From positions 3,426 to 67,425 of the forward strand of contig JASLBL010000239.1 of NCBI GenBank assembly GCA_030146615.1: a DNA stretch of 64,000 bases. The letters are read 5' to 3'. This DNA is from Actinomycetes bacterium (GTDB lineage: Bacteria; Actinomycetota; CALGFH01). The notes under the pieces are model-generated. The model saw nothing but the letters and a program-made list of their open reading frames with translations. It was not told the DNA's origin and searched no databases. This document shows positions 33,599 to 43,671 of the stretch, in pieces; within the stretch, counting starts at the first letter, position 1; each line of letters opens with the position of its first letter. A program made the translations under genes and the position numbers.

Positions 33599-34541
33599 CT
33601 ACTTGGAATCGCGGGCGGTCTGGTCGCGTTCGTCGGCGGCCCGCTCGCGCGCATCGGCGAGGTGGTTGCGTTGGTCAGCGGCCCGCTCGCGTGCGTCGGC
33701 GTCGTCCTGGGCCCGGTCCAGGGCCGCCGCCCGGCGGGCCAGCCCGGTCTGGGCGGCCTGCAGGGCCTGCTCGGCCTCCCGGGCCCGCGTCTCGGCCGCC
33801 CGGACCCGAGCGTCATCGACCGCCTTGGCCGCGACCCGCTCGCGCTGGGCCGCCTGGACAACCTCCTGGGCGAGGTCGGCCAGCTTGCGCGAGGACGACC
33901 TCGCCTGCTGGCGGAGCTGCTGGAACGCCTCGTCAGGACCGACCCCCCGGGTGGCGGCCAGCACCCCCTTGGCCTGCTCGATCCAGACCCGACTGGTCAG
34001 CGCCCCCCGCAGCTGGGCCACCTCAACCTCGCGGTGAGCCAGCTCCACCCCGGTGCTGACCAGCTCGGCGGTCACCACCGCCAGCGCCCCCAACGCCTCG
34101 ACCTCCCCGGTCGACCACGCCCGCGGCTGGGTCACATACACATCCAGGGTCCCGACCGGCTGGTCGGCCAGCCGCACCGGCACACTCAGCACCCCCCGCA
34201 CACCTGCAGCTGGCCGACCACCGCGGCGACCCGGTCCCAGACCAGCTCACGGCGCAGATCCTCGATGGCCACCACCCGGTCCTCGGCGAAGGCGGCCAGG
34301 CACGGCCCCTCCCCCAGGTCGTGCTGGACCTGCTCCAGCAGCTCCAGCGCCGCATCCGACACCGCCACCCACCGGGGCTGGCCGTCCTCATGGGCCAAGG
34401 TCAGGCCGGTACCATCACCCCGACCACCGTCCTGGTCGCCTCCACCACCCGCCCCAACCTGGCCAGCAGGTCCCCGTCCTGGGGCAGGGTGGCCCGCAGC
34501 TCCCCCACGGTCCGCGCCACCAGTTGCCCGTCCACCGCCAT
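33599..34541 (-). pseudogene. GAF-ANTAR regulator gene with two frameshifts
   Basis: Starting MAVDGQLVARTVGELRATLP at 34541, the reading shifts near 34410 into GTGLTLAHEDGQPRW and the GAF domain (LGEGPCLAAFAEDRVVAIED), then near 34200 into RGVLSVPVRLADQPVGTLDVY. An ANTAR domain follows (SRVWIEQAKGVLAATRGV to SSSRKLADLAQEVV), then an unusual C-terminal helix of about 80 residues with DARERAADQRNH-type repeats. The last 200 residues are in one frame from 34201. A functional version would be an RNA-binding antiterminator with a GAF sensor. Two shifts make simple error less likely than decay. Confidence 0.6.
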
Positions 34542-34659
34542 CCAAGATCCTTCGTCGAAGTGACACAGCGTCTGCTGTCAGCCGTCGATCGTCACATCCC
34601 GGCACCCGGTCGGCAACCGGAACGGGTGGTATCGCATGACCCCAAGGCCGCCATGCGAT

Positions 34660-34851
34660 TGGCCAGCCGGCGGGCCATGGGCCGCCGATCAGGCTGGCGG
34701 CCACCGCCACCAGCGCCGCCAGCGGCACCAGAGCCGCCGCCAACGCCACCCAGCGCAGCTGCCGACGGTCCAGGCCCTGTGCCAATCGAAACCGCACCAC
34801 CAGCGACCCGGCCGCGGCCATACAGTGGCACCGCTCGCATGGCCATCTCAC
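34660..34851 (-). pseudogene. Fragment resembling a membrane sensor kinase linker
   Basis: One minus frame reads AAAGSLVVRFRLAQGLDRRQLRWVALAAALVPLAALVAV. A basic RxRxxxGxxRxQLRW stretch followed by a membrane helix is typical of the internal loop of actinobacterial multi-span sensor histidine kinases. Nothing else of such a protein remains. The surrounding gap (34542-35126) has no other gene I can support. Confidence 0.35.
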
Positions 34852-35126
34852 CGCCGGGCCGTCGTCCGACGTGAACTCGCGAGCTCAGCCAAGCCACGTC
34901 CCGATCGACCGGAAGCCTCTGCGAGGAGACATGGGCACCTGGGACGCGCCGTACAAGCTCACGTTTCGCGCGGTGCTGAAGTGCGCCAGCGTCTCAAGGG
35001 CGTCCCTGATAGGCGTCACGTCCTCGGACTGGGCGTCATGGGGAAGCGACGACGGCAGCCCGTAGGCCGGGGTGACAACCGTCTGGCAAGGCGTGGGCTC
35101 GCGCTTTGCCACACCGCCCCGGGTCG

Positions 35127-36488
35127 CTATCCCCGCTGGGAACGAGCAAGCAGGAGCGCGCCGACCACACCGGCTAGTAGCGATGCGGCCAGGATGCCGA
35201 TCTTGGCCGCATCCTGGATCGCTGCAGTCTGGAACGCGAGGCCGCTGATGAATAGCGAGACGGTGAACCCGATCCCGGCCAGGGCGGCGACCCCGACCAG
35301 CTGGCTCCAGCGCGCGCCATCGGGAAGGCGGGTGATCCCGGTCCTGGTCGCCACCCAGGCGAACACCGTCACCCCGACGGTCTTGCCGACGACCAGGCCC
35401 ACCACCACGCCGAGGGCGACGCCGCTGGTCAGCGCCTCGCGGAGGGTCGAGCTGCTGATGGACACCCCGGCGTTGGCCAGCGCGAACAGCGGCACGATCA
35501 CATAGCTTGTCCAGGGGTGCAGCAGGTGCTCCAGCCTGGCCAGCGGGGAGACAGCCTCGCGGGTCAGGCCGGCCAAATGCAGCCAGTGGTGGGCGTCGGC
35601 GTCGGGCGGAACCGGGTCGTCCACGGTGTCGTTGGCGATCCGGTGCGCCTCCAGGCTCACCGCTTTGGGGCGCTGGAACGGGACCGCGGGGGTGGCCAGG
35701 CCGAGGGCGACCCCGGCGATGGTGGCATGCACACCGGACTGAAAGGTGGCCAGCCACACCCCCACCCCCAGCAGCACGTACACCACCGTCCAACGCACCT
35801 GCAGCCGCTGTAGGATCAGGACGAACGCCAACAGCCCGCCGGCGACCAGCAACGGCAGGACGTCGATGCTGCCCGAGTAGAACACGGCGATGACCAGGAT
35901 GGCGCCGATGTCGTCGACGATGGCCAGCGCGAGCAGGAACGACTTGAGGGCCGCCGGCAGCCCGCGGCCGACCAGGGCCAGCACCCCCAGGGCGAAGGCG
36001 ATGTCGGTGGCCATCGGGATGCCCCAGCCTCGGGCCGGCTCCCCGCTGGAGTTGATGGCCAGGTACAGCAGCGCGGGCACGGCCATCCCGCCCAGCGCGG
36101 CGATCGCCGGAAGGGCCGCGACTCGGGGCTGGCGGAGCTCGCCGGTGATCAGCTCGCGCTTGATCTCCAAGCCGACCACCAGGAAGAACAGGGCCATGAG
36201 GGCGTCGTTGACCCAGTGCTGGAGGTCTTCGGCCAGCGACCAGTTCCCGACTCCGATGGTGAGCTGAGTGTGCCAGACGGCGTCGTAGGAGGCCTGCCAC
36301 GGGGAGTTGGCCCAGACCAGGGCGGCAACGGCGGTCGCCAGCAGCAGGATGCCGCCGGCCTCCTCGGTCCGCAGGAACGTCTGCAGGGGCTGGAGGACCA
36401 GCCGAGGGACCGGACGAGCGCTGTCCGACCATGACGACCGGATCTTCTCCTCGAGCGGGGCGACCCGCTCGTCATCACGATCCATCAT
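35127..36488 (-). CDS. nhaA: Na+/H+ antiporter NhaA
   Basis: About 453 residues, eleven to twelve membrane helices, expelling Na+ or Li+ in exchange for protons. The two functional landmarks are present: [17 protein letters not shown] (the helix 4 Asp) and LLALAIVDDIGAILVIAVFY (the paired helix 5 Asp of the ion site). Late helices contain VATRTGITRLPDG and GFTVSLFISGLAF. Two adjacent ATGs (36488 and 36485) are possible starts; GCGGAGC lies just before. Residues beyond 36488 in the open frame lack conservation. A decayed second copy lies at about 38500-38695. Confidence 0.9.
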   Translation of the reverse strand: MMDRDDERVAPLEEKIRSSWSDSARPVPRLVLQPLQTFLRTEEAGGILLLATAVAALVWANSPWQASYDAVWHTQLTIGVGNWSLAEDLQHWVNDALMALFFLVVGLEIKRELITGELRQPRVAALPAIAALGGMAVPALLYLAINSSGEPARGWGIPMATDIAFALGVLALVGRGLPAALKSFLLALAIVDDIGAILVIAVFYSGSIDVLPLLVAGGLLAFVLILQRLQVRWTVVYVLLGVGVWLATFQSGVHATIAGVALGLATPAVPFQRPKAVSLEAHRIANDTVDDPVPPDADAHHWLHLAGLTREAVSPLARLEHLLHPWTSYVIVPLFALANAGVSISSSTLREALTSGVALGVVVGLVVGKTVGVTVFAWVATRTGITRLPDGARWSQLVGVAALAGIGFTVSLFISGLAFQTAAIQDAAKIGILAASLLAGVVGALLLARSQRG

Positions 36489-36738
36489 GCTCCGCTGAAC
36501 TTGGAGATCGAGGTGTCCCCGGCAAGCGGCCCCGGGGCCACCACTATCGTTTCCTGTCGCAGTGCTTCGGTCCAACTCAAGGCCCAGGCCACCTGGCGGC
36601 GGATGAGCAGCGGGAAGTCCCGATAGGGATAGGGATACCACCACCAGGGAGCAGCCGCCGACCAGCCTTCCAGCACACCAACAGCGACACGGCAAGGAGG
36701 TCGGAGTCGGCAGTCGAGGGTCGATCGCGGACCAGGGA

Positions 36739-38031
36739 TCAGGCGAGAACGAAGTAGCGCAGCCAGAGGTAGGGCATGGAGAGGACCAGGGTGATGAACG
36801 CGACCAGGGCCCCGTACTTGGTGAACTGCAGGAAGCTGATGCGGTGGCCGGCGCGTTCGGACAGGCCGAGGATGACCACGTTGGCGCTGGCGCCGATGGC
36901 GGTGGCGTTGCCGCCCAGGTCCGCGCCCAGGGCCAGGGACCACCACAGCACGGTCCCGTCGGTCCCTTCCGGGAACCCGTCGACCAGGGTGCCGACGACC
37001 GGGGCCATGGTGGCGACATAGGGGATGTTGTCGACCAACGCCGACAGCAGGCCGGAGACCCACAGCAGCAGGGTGGTGGCCAGCAGCAGCCGGCCGCCGG
37101 TGAGGTCGGCGGCGGCGTTGGCCAGCGACTGGATGACGCCGACCCTGACCAGGGCGCCGACCATGATGAACAGGCCTATGAAGAAGGCCAGGGTGGGCCA
37201 TTCGACCTCGCGCAGGAACACCGCCGGTGGGCGGTTGGCCAGCAACAGCAGCACCCCGGCGCCGAGCAGGGCGATCACCGAGGGGTCGTAGTGGAGCAGG
37301 CCGTGGAGGGCGAACCCGGCGGTGGCGGCGACCCCGACGGCCAACGAGCGGATCAGCAGGGGCCGGTCGACGATGGCCTCGCGTTCGTCCAGGGCCATGA
37401 GTTCGCGGACCCGCTCCGGGCGGGAGCGGAACGCCGAGCGGAACAGCAGCCGGCACAGTGCGATGAAGACGGCCAGCAGGAGCACGACCAGAGGGGCCAG
37501 GTTGACCAGGAAGTCGGTGTAGGTCAGGTCGGCCTCGCTGGCGATGATGATGTTGGGCGGGTCGCCGATCAGGGTGGCAGTGCCGCCGATGTTGGAGGCC
37601 AGGGCCAGGGCGATCAGGTAGGGGGCCGGGGCGAGCTCCAGGCGTTCGCAGATGAGGATGGTGACGGGGGCGACCAGCAGCACGGTGGTGACGTTGTCGA
37701 GCAGGGCCGAGGCGACCGCCGTCAGCACGGCCAGGGCAACCATGATCCGGTAGGGCTGGCCGCGGGCCTTCTTGGCCGACCAGATGGCCAGGTATTCGAA
37801 CAGGCCGGTCTGTTTCATGACCCCGACCACGATCATCATCCCCAACAGCAGGAAGATGACCTCCCAGTCGATCCCGAAGTCGGTGGAGTGGAAGGCGTCC
37901 TCGGCGGAGACCAGCCGAAAGGCGAGCATGAGGCCGGCCCCGGCCAGGGCGACCACCACCCGGTTGACCTTCTCGGTGGCGATCAGGGCATAGGCCACCG
38001 CGAACACCGTGATCGCGAAGCCGGTGCTCAT
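36739..38031 (-). CDS. ArsB/NhaD-type ion transporter (IT superfamily)
   Basis: 430-residue membrane protein with about twelve helices. ASALLDNVTTVLLVAPVTILICE and ASNIGGTATLIGDPPNIIIAS in the first half, and ALVDNIPYVATMAP and ALGADLGGNATAIGASANVV in the second, are the paired re-entrant signatures of the family (NhaD, ArsB, P-protein). It may carry Na+/H+ or an anion such as arsenite; no ars regulator or reductase is adjacent. The ATG at 38031 overlaps the stop of the upstream CBS-domain gene (ATGA), so the CBS protein is probably its nucleotide-sensing regulator. Confidence 0.86.
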   Translation of the reverse strand: MSTGFAITVFAVAYALIATEKVNRVVVALAGAGLMLAFRLVSAEDAFHSTDFGIDWEVIFLLLGMMIVVGVMKQTGLFEYLAIWSAKKARGQPYRIMVALAVLTAVASALLDNVTTVLLVAPVTILICERLELAPAPYLIALALASNIGGTATLIGDPPNIIIASEADLTYTDFLVNLAPLVVLLLAVFIALCRLLFRSAFRSRPERVRELMALDEREAIVDRPLLIRSLAVGVAATAGFALHGLLHYDPSVIALLGAGVLLLLANRPPAVFLREVEWPTLAFFIGLFIMVGALVRVGVIQSLANAAADLTGGRLLLATTLLLWVSGLLSALVDNIPYVATMAPVVGTLVDGFPEGTDGTVLWWSLALGADLGGNATAIGASANVVILGLSERAGHRISFLQFTKYGALVAFITLVLSMPYLWLRYFVLA

Positions 38032-38471
38032 GGCCGCAGCAGGCGGGTGAGCAGGGCCGAGCTGGTGATCCCACCGATCAGCCGGCCGCCTTCCCGGACC
38101 GCCACCATGGGCGCTCGAGCGCCCGCCATCACGGCCGCGACCTGCATCAGAGTGGCGTTGCCGCCGACCTGGGGCACCTCGGCCCCGCCGGTCCTGGGGA
38201 GCAGCTCGACGACCCGGTGGCCCTCCAGCCGGCGCCACAGCAGGTCGGCGGCGCCCTCCTCCATGACCTGGGCCAGGGTCGGGTCCTCGATGATGTAGCC
38301 GGGCAGCATGCGGGCCAGCAGCCCGATGTCGGACACCACCCCCTGGAGCTGCCCCTGGCGGTCGACAAAGACCGCGTCGACCTCCTCTTCGGCCAGCAGC
38401 CGGGCCGCCTCGGCAGCCGGCGCATCAGCTGGCAGCAGCGGATAGGGGACGGCCAGGTCCCGGGCACGCAT
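38028..38471 (-). CDS. CBS-domain pair protein
   Basis: 147-residue soluble protein with two CBS motifs: AEAARLLAEEEVDAVFVDRQGQLQGVVSDIGLL in the first and LMQVAAVMAGARAPMVAVREGGRLIGGITSSALL in the second, together a Bateman module that usually binds adenine nucleotides. It is translationally coupled to the ArsB/NhaD-type transporter downstream, so control of that transporter by energy state is a reasonable inference. The start at 38471 is followed by the expected MRARDLAVPYPLL beginning. Confidence 0.83.
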   Translation of the reverse strand: MRARDLAVPYPLLPADAPAAEAARLLAEEEVDAVFVDRQGQLQGVVSDIGLLARMLPGYIIEDPTLAQVMEEGAADLLWRRLEGHRVVELLPRTGGAEVPQVGGNATLMQVAAVMAGARAPMVAVREGGRLIGGITSSALLTRLLRP

Positions 38472-38499
38472 CAGGCATCTCCCTCCTTGGGGTGGCCGC

Positions 38500-38695
38500 T
38501 GCCTCCAGAGTTGAAGGCGACGATCACGATGATGGCCCCGATGTCACCCACGATGGCCACACGTAGCAGCAACACCTTGCGCCAGAGGGAACCCGGGAGC
38601 CGACGAGGGCCATCACCCCGAAGGCGAAGGCGATGTCAGTGGCCATCGGCACTCCCCAGCCCCGCCGGCCCTCGCCCCCAGATTCAGCGTGAAGA
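38500..38695 (-). pseudogene. Fragment of a second nhaA
   Basis: With small frame changes the minus strand reads [25 protein letters not shown], then [27 protein letters not shown]. This matches the helix 4-5 core of the intact NhaA at 35127-36488 ([20 protein letters not shown] and LLALAIVDDIGAILVIAVFYSG). One of the essential paired Asp has become Gly. Only about 60 residues remain, just upstream of the CBS gene. The rest of the 38472-38982 gap holds nothing I can identify. Confidence 0.65.
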
Positions 38696-38982
38696 ACTCG
38701 CAGGGGAACACAGCAAGCCGGCGGGCGACCGGGCCCTGTCCGGCGCTCCAGGAGCCCTCGACCGGCGGATGACGAGTCGGCACGGGACCTCCCGACAGGA
38801 CAGGGCTGACGCTTGCCGACCAGGCTTGCCGGCGCACCGCCGACACTCTACCCGAGGACGCCGGCCGCTCCGCCGAGCCCAGGCGGCTCCGGGCGGTGGG
38901 ACGGGCGCTTTGCTAGGCTGGTCGTGGAGCGCCGGGAAGCCTGGTCGGCAGTTGACCATCGTCAACAGGTCAGGAGTGCACG

Positions 38983-40347
38983 GTGGTTCGTGCGGCGCCT
39001 TCGGTGGCCGGCGGGACCGGTGCGATCAGCCACGAGCCCCCGCGGCTCCCTCGTATCACGCGGCCGGCCACGTTCTTCCTGCTGATCGTGGTCGCTGGTG
39101 CCTGGCTCGTGGTTCTCCCCAGCCAGGTGCGGGCCCAAGGGTCTACCGTGCTGGTCACTCGCGTCGACGGGACCATCACTCCGGTGATCGCCGACCATCT
39201 GGTGGACGGCGTCGCCGCCGCCGAACGCGACGGGCACGCCGCCTACCTGGTCGAGCTGGACACCCCGGGCGGGCTCGACACCTCCATGCGGGAGATCATC
39301 AAGGCCTTCCTCGGCGCCGACGTCCCAGTGGTCGTGTACGTCACCCCGCCGGGGGCGCGGGCCGCCTCGGCCGGGGCGCTCATCACCTTCGCCGCCCACG
39401 CCGCAGCGATGGCGCCGGGCACCACCATCGGCGCCGCCACCCCGGTCGACCTCCAGGGCGGCGAGATCTCCGACAAGGTGATCAACGACGCCGCCGCCTT
39501 CGCCGAATCGGTCGCCGCCCAGCGCGGCCGCAACACCGAGTTCGCCGTTGACACCGTCCGGGAGGGCCGCGCGGTGCCCGCCGAGGAGGCGGTACGGCTG
39601 GACGCGGTCGACCTGCTCGCTGCTGACCGTGCCGAGCTGCTGAAGCGGCTGGACGGCCGCAGCGTCAAGGTCGCCTCCGGCAACACCGTCACCCTCCAGA
39701 CCGCCGGCGCCGCAACCGTCGAACAGGACTTCGGACTGTTCCGCCGGCTGCTGCAGCTACTCGCCGACCCCAACCTGGCCTTCCTGTTCCTGTCGCTCGG
39801 CACCTTGGCAATCATCTACGAGCTGGCCAACCCGGGGGTCGGCTTCGGTGGCATCGCCGGGGGGATCTTCCTGCTTCTGGGGTTCTTCGCCCTCTCGGTG
39901 CTACCACTGAACTTGGTTGGGGTGCTGCTGCTGGCACTGGCAGCGGCGCTGTTCGTGGCCGAGCTGTTCGTCCCCGGCGTCGGGGTGTTCGCCGCCGGCG
40001 GCACCGTCGCCCTGGTCCTGGGCGGCCTGTTCCTGTTCGACGGCGCCGTCCGGATCGACCCGGCCGTGCTCATCCCGGTGGCCTTGGTCGTCGGCGGCGG
40101 GTCGGTGCTGGCTGGCCGGCTGGCCTGGCGGGCGCGCCGCGCCCCCAGCGTCAGCGGCCGCGAAGGGCTGCTCGGCCGCCAGGTCACCGTGCGCACCGCC
40201 GACGGCGCCACTGGGCAGGTCTTGTTGGACGGCGCCTGGTGGACGGCGCGCAGCAGCGGCGCCCCGCTGGCGTCGGGACAGACGGTCCGGGTCGTCGACC
40301 TGGACGGCCTGGAACTGATCGTCGATCCCAAGGAGGAACCCTCGTGA
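38983..40347 (+). CDS. NfeD-family membrane serine protease (ClpP-class)
   Basis: 454 residues. A signal/anchor helix (about 30-48) precedes a ClpP-like protease domain (about 53-235) with [18 protein letters not shown] and the nucleophile region [16 protein letters not shown]; the catalytic Lys is probably in EISDKVIND. Four to five membrane helices follow (about 265-390), then an OB-fold NfeD domain ([20 protein letters not shown]). Such proteases cleave membrane proteins and partner with stomatin-like proteins; exactly such a gene follows with GTGA overlap. The GTG at 38983 has CAGGAGTGCAC before it. Confidence 0.88.
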   Translation: MVRAAPSVAGGTGAISHEPPRLPRITRPATFFLLIVVAGAWLVVLPSQVRAQGSTVLVTRVDGTITPVIADHLVDGVAAAERDGHAAYLVELDTPGGLDTSMREIIKAFLGADVPVVVYVTPPGARAASAGALITFAAHAAAMAPGTTIGAATPVDLQGGEISDKVINDAAAFAESVAAQRGRNTEFAVDTVREGRAVPAEEAVRLDAVDLLAADRAELLKRLDGRSVKVASGNTVTLQTAGAATVEQDFGLFRRLLQLLADPNLAFLFLSLGTLAIIYELANPGVGFGGIAGGIFLLLGFFALSVLPLNLVGVLLLALAAALFVAELFVPGVGVFAAGGTVALVLGGLFLFDGAVRIDPAVLIPVALVVGGGSVLAGRLAWRARRAPSVSGREGLLGRQVTVRTADGATGQVLLDGAWWTARSSGAPLASGQTVRVVDLDGLELIVDPKEEPS

Positions 40348-41135
40348 ACTCCGTCCCTATCGGCCTCGCTGTGGCGGTGGCCGTCCTGCTGGTCCTGCTG
40401 GCCATGTCGGTCCGGATCGTCAAGGAGTACGAGCGGGGCGTCATCTTCCGGCTGGGCCGGGTGATCGGCGCCAAGGGACCCGGCCTGTTCTTCATCATCC
40501 CGATCGTCGACCGGATGGTGAAGGTGTCGCTGCGCACCGTGACCATGGACATCCCACCCCAGGACGTCATCACCCGCGACAACGTCACCGTCCGGGTCAA
40601 CGCCGTCACCTACTTCAACGTCGTCGACCCGGTCCGCTCGGTGGTCGCCATCGAGAACTACACCTTCGGGACATCGCAGGTCGCCCAGACCACCCTGCGC
40701 AGCATCCTCGGCCAGGTCGACCTGGACGAGCTGCTGATCAAGCGCGACGACATCAACCAGCGGCTCCAGCAGATCATCGACCAGCTCACCGACGCCTGGG
40801 GGATCAAGGTCACCCTGGTCGAGGTCAAGGACGTCGAGCTCCCTGAGACGATGCGCCGGGCCATGGCCGCCCAGGCCGAGGCCGAACGGGAGCGGCGGGC
40901 CAAGGTCATCCACGCCCTGGGCGAGAAGGAGGCCGCCAGCACCCTCGGCGAGGCCGCGGTGGTGCTGGAAGCGCACCCGGCGGCCATGCAGCTGCGGGTG
41001 CTGTCGACCATGGCCGAGGTGTCGGCCGAGCGGAACTCCACCCTCATCTTCCCGCTCCCGGTCGAGCTGATGCGCCTGGTCGACACCATGCGCGCCCCTG
41101 GCGCCGCACGGGAGCCGGAACCGACCGGCCGATGA
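40344..41135 (+). CDS. SPFH/slipin (stomatin-like) membrane protein
   Basis: 263 residues: one N-terminal membrane helix (about 5-22), an SPFH domain beginning [30 protein letters not shown], and a coiled C-terminal part ([26 protein letters not shown]). It forms oligomeric membrane scaffolds and is usually paired with an NfeD protease, as here. The GTG start overlaps the NfeD stop and the stop overlaps the ABC ATPase start (ATGA), so all four genes of this run are translationally coupled. Confidence 0.88.
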   Translation: MNSVPIGLAVAVAVLLVLLAMSVRIVKEYERGVIFRLGRVIGAKGPGLFFIIPIVDRMVKVSLRTVTMDIPPQDVITRDNVTVRVNAVTYFNVVDPVRSVVAIENYTFGTSQVAQTTLRSILGQVDLDELLIKRDDINQRLQQIIDQLTDAWGIKVTLVEVKDVELPETMRRAMAAQAEAERERRAKVIHALGEKEAASTLGEAAVVLEAHPAAMQLRVLSTMAEVSAERNSTLIFPLPVELMRLVDTMRAPGAAREPEPTGR

Positions 41136-42022
41136 GCGAGCCGGTAATCACCGCGGCCGGCCTGGCCAAGCGCTTCGGGTCCGTGGAAGCCCTGCGCGGG
41201 CTGGACCTCGAGGTCGAGCGGGGTGAGGTGTTCGGCTACCTGGGGCCGAATGGGGCCGGCAAGACCACCACCATCCGGCTGCTGCTCGACTTCATCCGGC
41301 CCACCAGCGGCCGCATCGAGGTCCTCGGGGGCACCGGCGCCGACCCCCAGGTCCGCCGGCGGATCGGCTACCTGCCGGCCGAGCTTCCGATCGACCCCCG
41401 CTGGACCGCCCAGGACCTGATCGACTTCTACGGCAAGCTGCGCGGCGGCGTCGACGCCGGCTGGGTTCGGGAGCTGCTGGGCCGCTTCGACCTCGACCCG
41501 ACCCGCCGGGCCGGGGAGCTGAGCACCGGCAACCGGCGCAAGATCGGCATCGTCCAGGCGGTCATCCACCGTCCCGAGCTGCTCGTCCTGGACGAGCCGT
41601 CCAGCGGCCTGGACCCGCTGCTGCAGTACGAGTTCCAGCAGCTGGTCCGGGAGCTGGCTGGGGCGGGGACCACCGTGTTCCTGTCCAGCCATGTGCTGCC
41701 CGAGGTGGAGGCGCTGGCCGGCCGGGTGGCGATCCTGCGCCGGGGCGAGCTGGTCACCGTCGCCGGCGTCGAGGAACTGCGCCAGCAGGCTCGCCAGCGG
41801 ATCGAGCTGCGGCTGGCGCAGCCAGTCGCACCCGCCCGCTTCGCCGGCATCCCCGGCGTCGTCGAGGCCCAGGCCGACGACACCCGCATCCGCCTGGTCG
41901 TCGAGGGCCCGGTAGGTCCGGCGCTGCAGGCCGCGGCCGGGCTGGAGGTGCAGCGTATCGTCACCCACGAGGCCGATCTGGAAGACGTCTTCCTCAGCTA
42001 CTACCAGGAGCAGCCGGCATGA
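41132..42022 (+). CDS. ABC transporter ATPase (ABC-2 exporter type)
   Basis: 296 residues: Walker [16 protein letters not shown] near residue 38, signature [15 protein letters not shown] near 132, Walker [17 protein letters not shown]-loop [11 protein letters not shown], then a C-terminal domain of about 90 residues typical of drug/antibiotic and Nod-type exporters. It energises the permease encoded next (overlap ATGA). Linkage to NfeD and slipin upstream is unusual and suggests a shared membrane-homeostasis role (inference). Confidence 0.87.
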   Translation: MSEPVITAAGLAKRFGSVEALRGLDLEVERGEVFGYLGPNGAGKTTTIRLLLDFIRPTSGRIEVLGGTGADPQVRRRIGYLPAELPIDPRWTAQDLIDFYGKLRGGVDAGWVRELLGRFDLDPTRRAGELSTGNRRKIGIVQAVIHRPELLVLDEPSSGLDPLLQYEFQQLVRELAGAGTTVFLSSHVLPEVEALAGRVAILRRGELVTVAGVEELRQQARQRIELRLAQPVAPARFAGIPGVVEAQADDTRIRLVVEGPVGPALQAAAGLEVQRIVTHEADLEDVFLSYYQEQPA

Positions 42023-42822
42023 TCGTCGCCGCCCGCCTGGTCCGAGACCGCCGCTGGTCGACGCTATGGTGGGCGCTCGGCTTCATCGGCCTCACCCTGT
42101 TCACCGTCTCGCTGTACCCCTCCATCAAGGACCAGCCCTCGATCGACGAGCTGCTCGCCGACCTGCCGGACGCCTTCAGGTCGGCCATCGGCTACCAGCC
42201 CTCCGTCCCGCTGTCATCGCCGGCCGGCTACCTCCAGGCCCGGCTGTTCTCCACCCTCGCCCCCCTGCTGGCGGTGGTGTTCGGCATCGGCGCCGGAGCG
42301 CGAGCGATCGGCGGCAGCGAGGAGGCCGGCACCCTGGAGCTGCTGCTGGCCAACCCCGTCACCCGCAGCCGGGTCCTGCTCGAGCGCTACCTGGCCACCT
42401 TCGGACTGCTGGCCGGCCTGATCGCCGTATTCGCGGTCGCGCTGCTCGTCCTCGCCCAACCGTTCGGGGCACTGGAGGGCATCCCGACGGGCAACGTGGT
42501 CGGAGCGTGCGCCGCCGTGCTCGCCCTCGGCCTGCTGCACGGCTCGCTTGCCTTCGCGATCGGCGCCGCCGCCGGCCGCCGCGGCGTGGCGGTCGCGGTC
42601 GCGACCGCCGTGGCCGTCGCCGGCTACCTGCTCGAGACCGTGCTGGCGGCCGCCGGCGACCTGGGCACCCTGCGTCAGCTCAGCCCCTGGCACTGGTACC
42701 TGGACCGCAACTTGCTCTCGGAAGGCGCGGCCCTCGCCGCCGCCGTCCTGCTTCCGCTGGGTATCAGCGCCGTCCTGGTGGCCGTCGCCTGGGCCATGTT
42801 TCGCCGGCGCGACCTGCGATAA
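42019..42822 (+). CDS. ABC-2 family transporter permease
   Basis: 267 residues with six membrane helices (about 18-38, 68-95, 112-135, 148-170, 180-205, 238-258). VFGIGAGARAIGGSEEAGTLELLLANPVTRSRVL is the ABC-2 cytoplasmic segment before helix 3. It starts within the ATPase stop codon region (ATGA) and ends the four-gene run. The cargo is unknown; members of this group export antibiotics, lipids or polyketides. Confidence 0.84.
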   Translation: MIVAARLVRDRRWSTLWWALGFIGLTLFTVSLYPSIKDQPSIDELLADLPDAFRSAIGYQPSVPLSSPAGYLQARLFSTLAPLLAVVFGIGAGARAIGGSEEAGTLELLLANPVTRSRVLLERYLATFGLLAGLIAVFAVALLVLAQPFGALEGIPTGNVVGACAAVLALGLLHGSLAFAIGAAAGRRGVAVAVATAVAVAGYLLETVLAAAGDLGTLRQLSPWHWYLDRNLLSEGAALAAAVLLPLGISAVLVAVAWAMFRRRDLR

Positions 42823-42954
42823 AGCCCGGGAACCGAAGCGCCGAAGAGCGACGCCACCGGAAGCGCCCCAGATCCACGCCGTCGTCAACCGTCAGGTGAT
42901 GGTGGGCTGAGACCCAATAGTGGGGTCGCCCGTGATAGCGCCCGGACCGGCCGC

Positions 42955-43662
42955 TCAGCTGTCGCGGGTCAAGGTGACGCAGCAGCGTCCGGGCTGTGGG
43001 TCCAGCACCGCCCGGACGGTCGGCGGGTCGCCGTCGACCTGGTCGGTGAGGGCTTGGAGCATGGCGTGGTTGGCTCCGCAGACCAGCTCGCGGTGGTGGG
43101 CGGCGATGCGGTCGAAGGGGCAGTTGCGGAGCCGGATGGTGCCATCGGGGTCGTCGTAGGGCTCGTAGCCGCGGGCGGCTAGCGCCTGGCGGGCCGCGGC
43201 AAGGACCTGGTCGGGGTCGCCATGGGGCGCGGTGCAGCTGACCGCCTCGGTGCCGAGCTCGGCGCCCAGGGTGGCGGCGGCGCGGTTGAGCGCGGCCTTG
43301 GCGGCCCCGGAGGGGTCGGCCTCGACGGCGCCGGCGAGGAGCTCGGCGAGGGCGGCGTAGTCGCGGGCGGGCAGGCTGAGCTCGAGCTGGCGGTCGGCGC
43401 GGACGTAGTGCTTGGCCGGGCGGCCGGCGCCGGGCCCGCGGCGGCCGCTGCGCCGGTGGTAGCGGGGCTCCAGCAGGCCGTCGTCGACGAGCTTGTCCAG
43501 GTGGTAGGCGGCCAGGGGCCGGCTGATGCCGGCGGCGTGGGCGGCCTCGTCGCGGCTGACGGGGACGCCGCGTTCGGCCACGTGCCGGTAGAGGGCGCGG
43601 CGGATGGGGTCGCCCAGGCCGGCGAGGCCGGTGAGCTGCTGGTCGACGTTGGTGAGGTCCAT
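42955..43662 (-). CDS. SufR-like ArsR-fold regulator with Cys cluster
   Basis: 235 residues. A winged helix-turn-helix covers about 12-75 (RDEAAHAAGISRPLAAYHLDKL is the recognition region). The C-terminal domain has C181, C195, C227 and C228 in NCPFDRIAAHHRELVCG and PGRCCVTL, the pattern of SufR-type iron-sulfur regulators. No suf genes are present here, so the target is probably the divergent transcript (truncated membrane gene, folE, flavoenzyme). The 86-base divergent region contains direct repeats fitting an operator. Redox or iron sensing is inferred from the Cys set. Confidence 0.8.
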   Translation of the reverse strand: MDLTNVDQQLTGLAGLGDPIRRALYRHVAERGVPVSRDEAAHAAGISRPLAAYHLDKLVDDGLLEPRYHRRSGRRGPGAGRPAKHYVRADRQLELSLPARDYAALAELLAGAVEADPSGAAKAALNRAAATLGAELGTEAVSCTAPHGDPDQVLAAARQALAARGYEPYDDPDGTIRLRNCPFDRIAAHHRELVCGANHAMLQALTDQVDGDPPTVRAVLDPQPGRCCVTLTRDS

Positions 43663-43671
43663 GCGTCCATT

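Noticed and set aside
34885..36432. 515-codon minus frame overlapping nhaA
   Set aside because: Same strand but other frame than NhaA; Arg/Gly/Pro-rich and without membrane helices.
36844..38298. 484-codon plus frame opposite the IT transporter
   Set aside because: Gly/Gln/Asp-rich shadow of the transporter and CBS genes.
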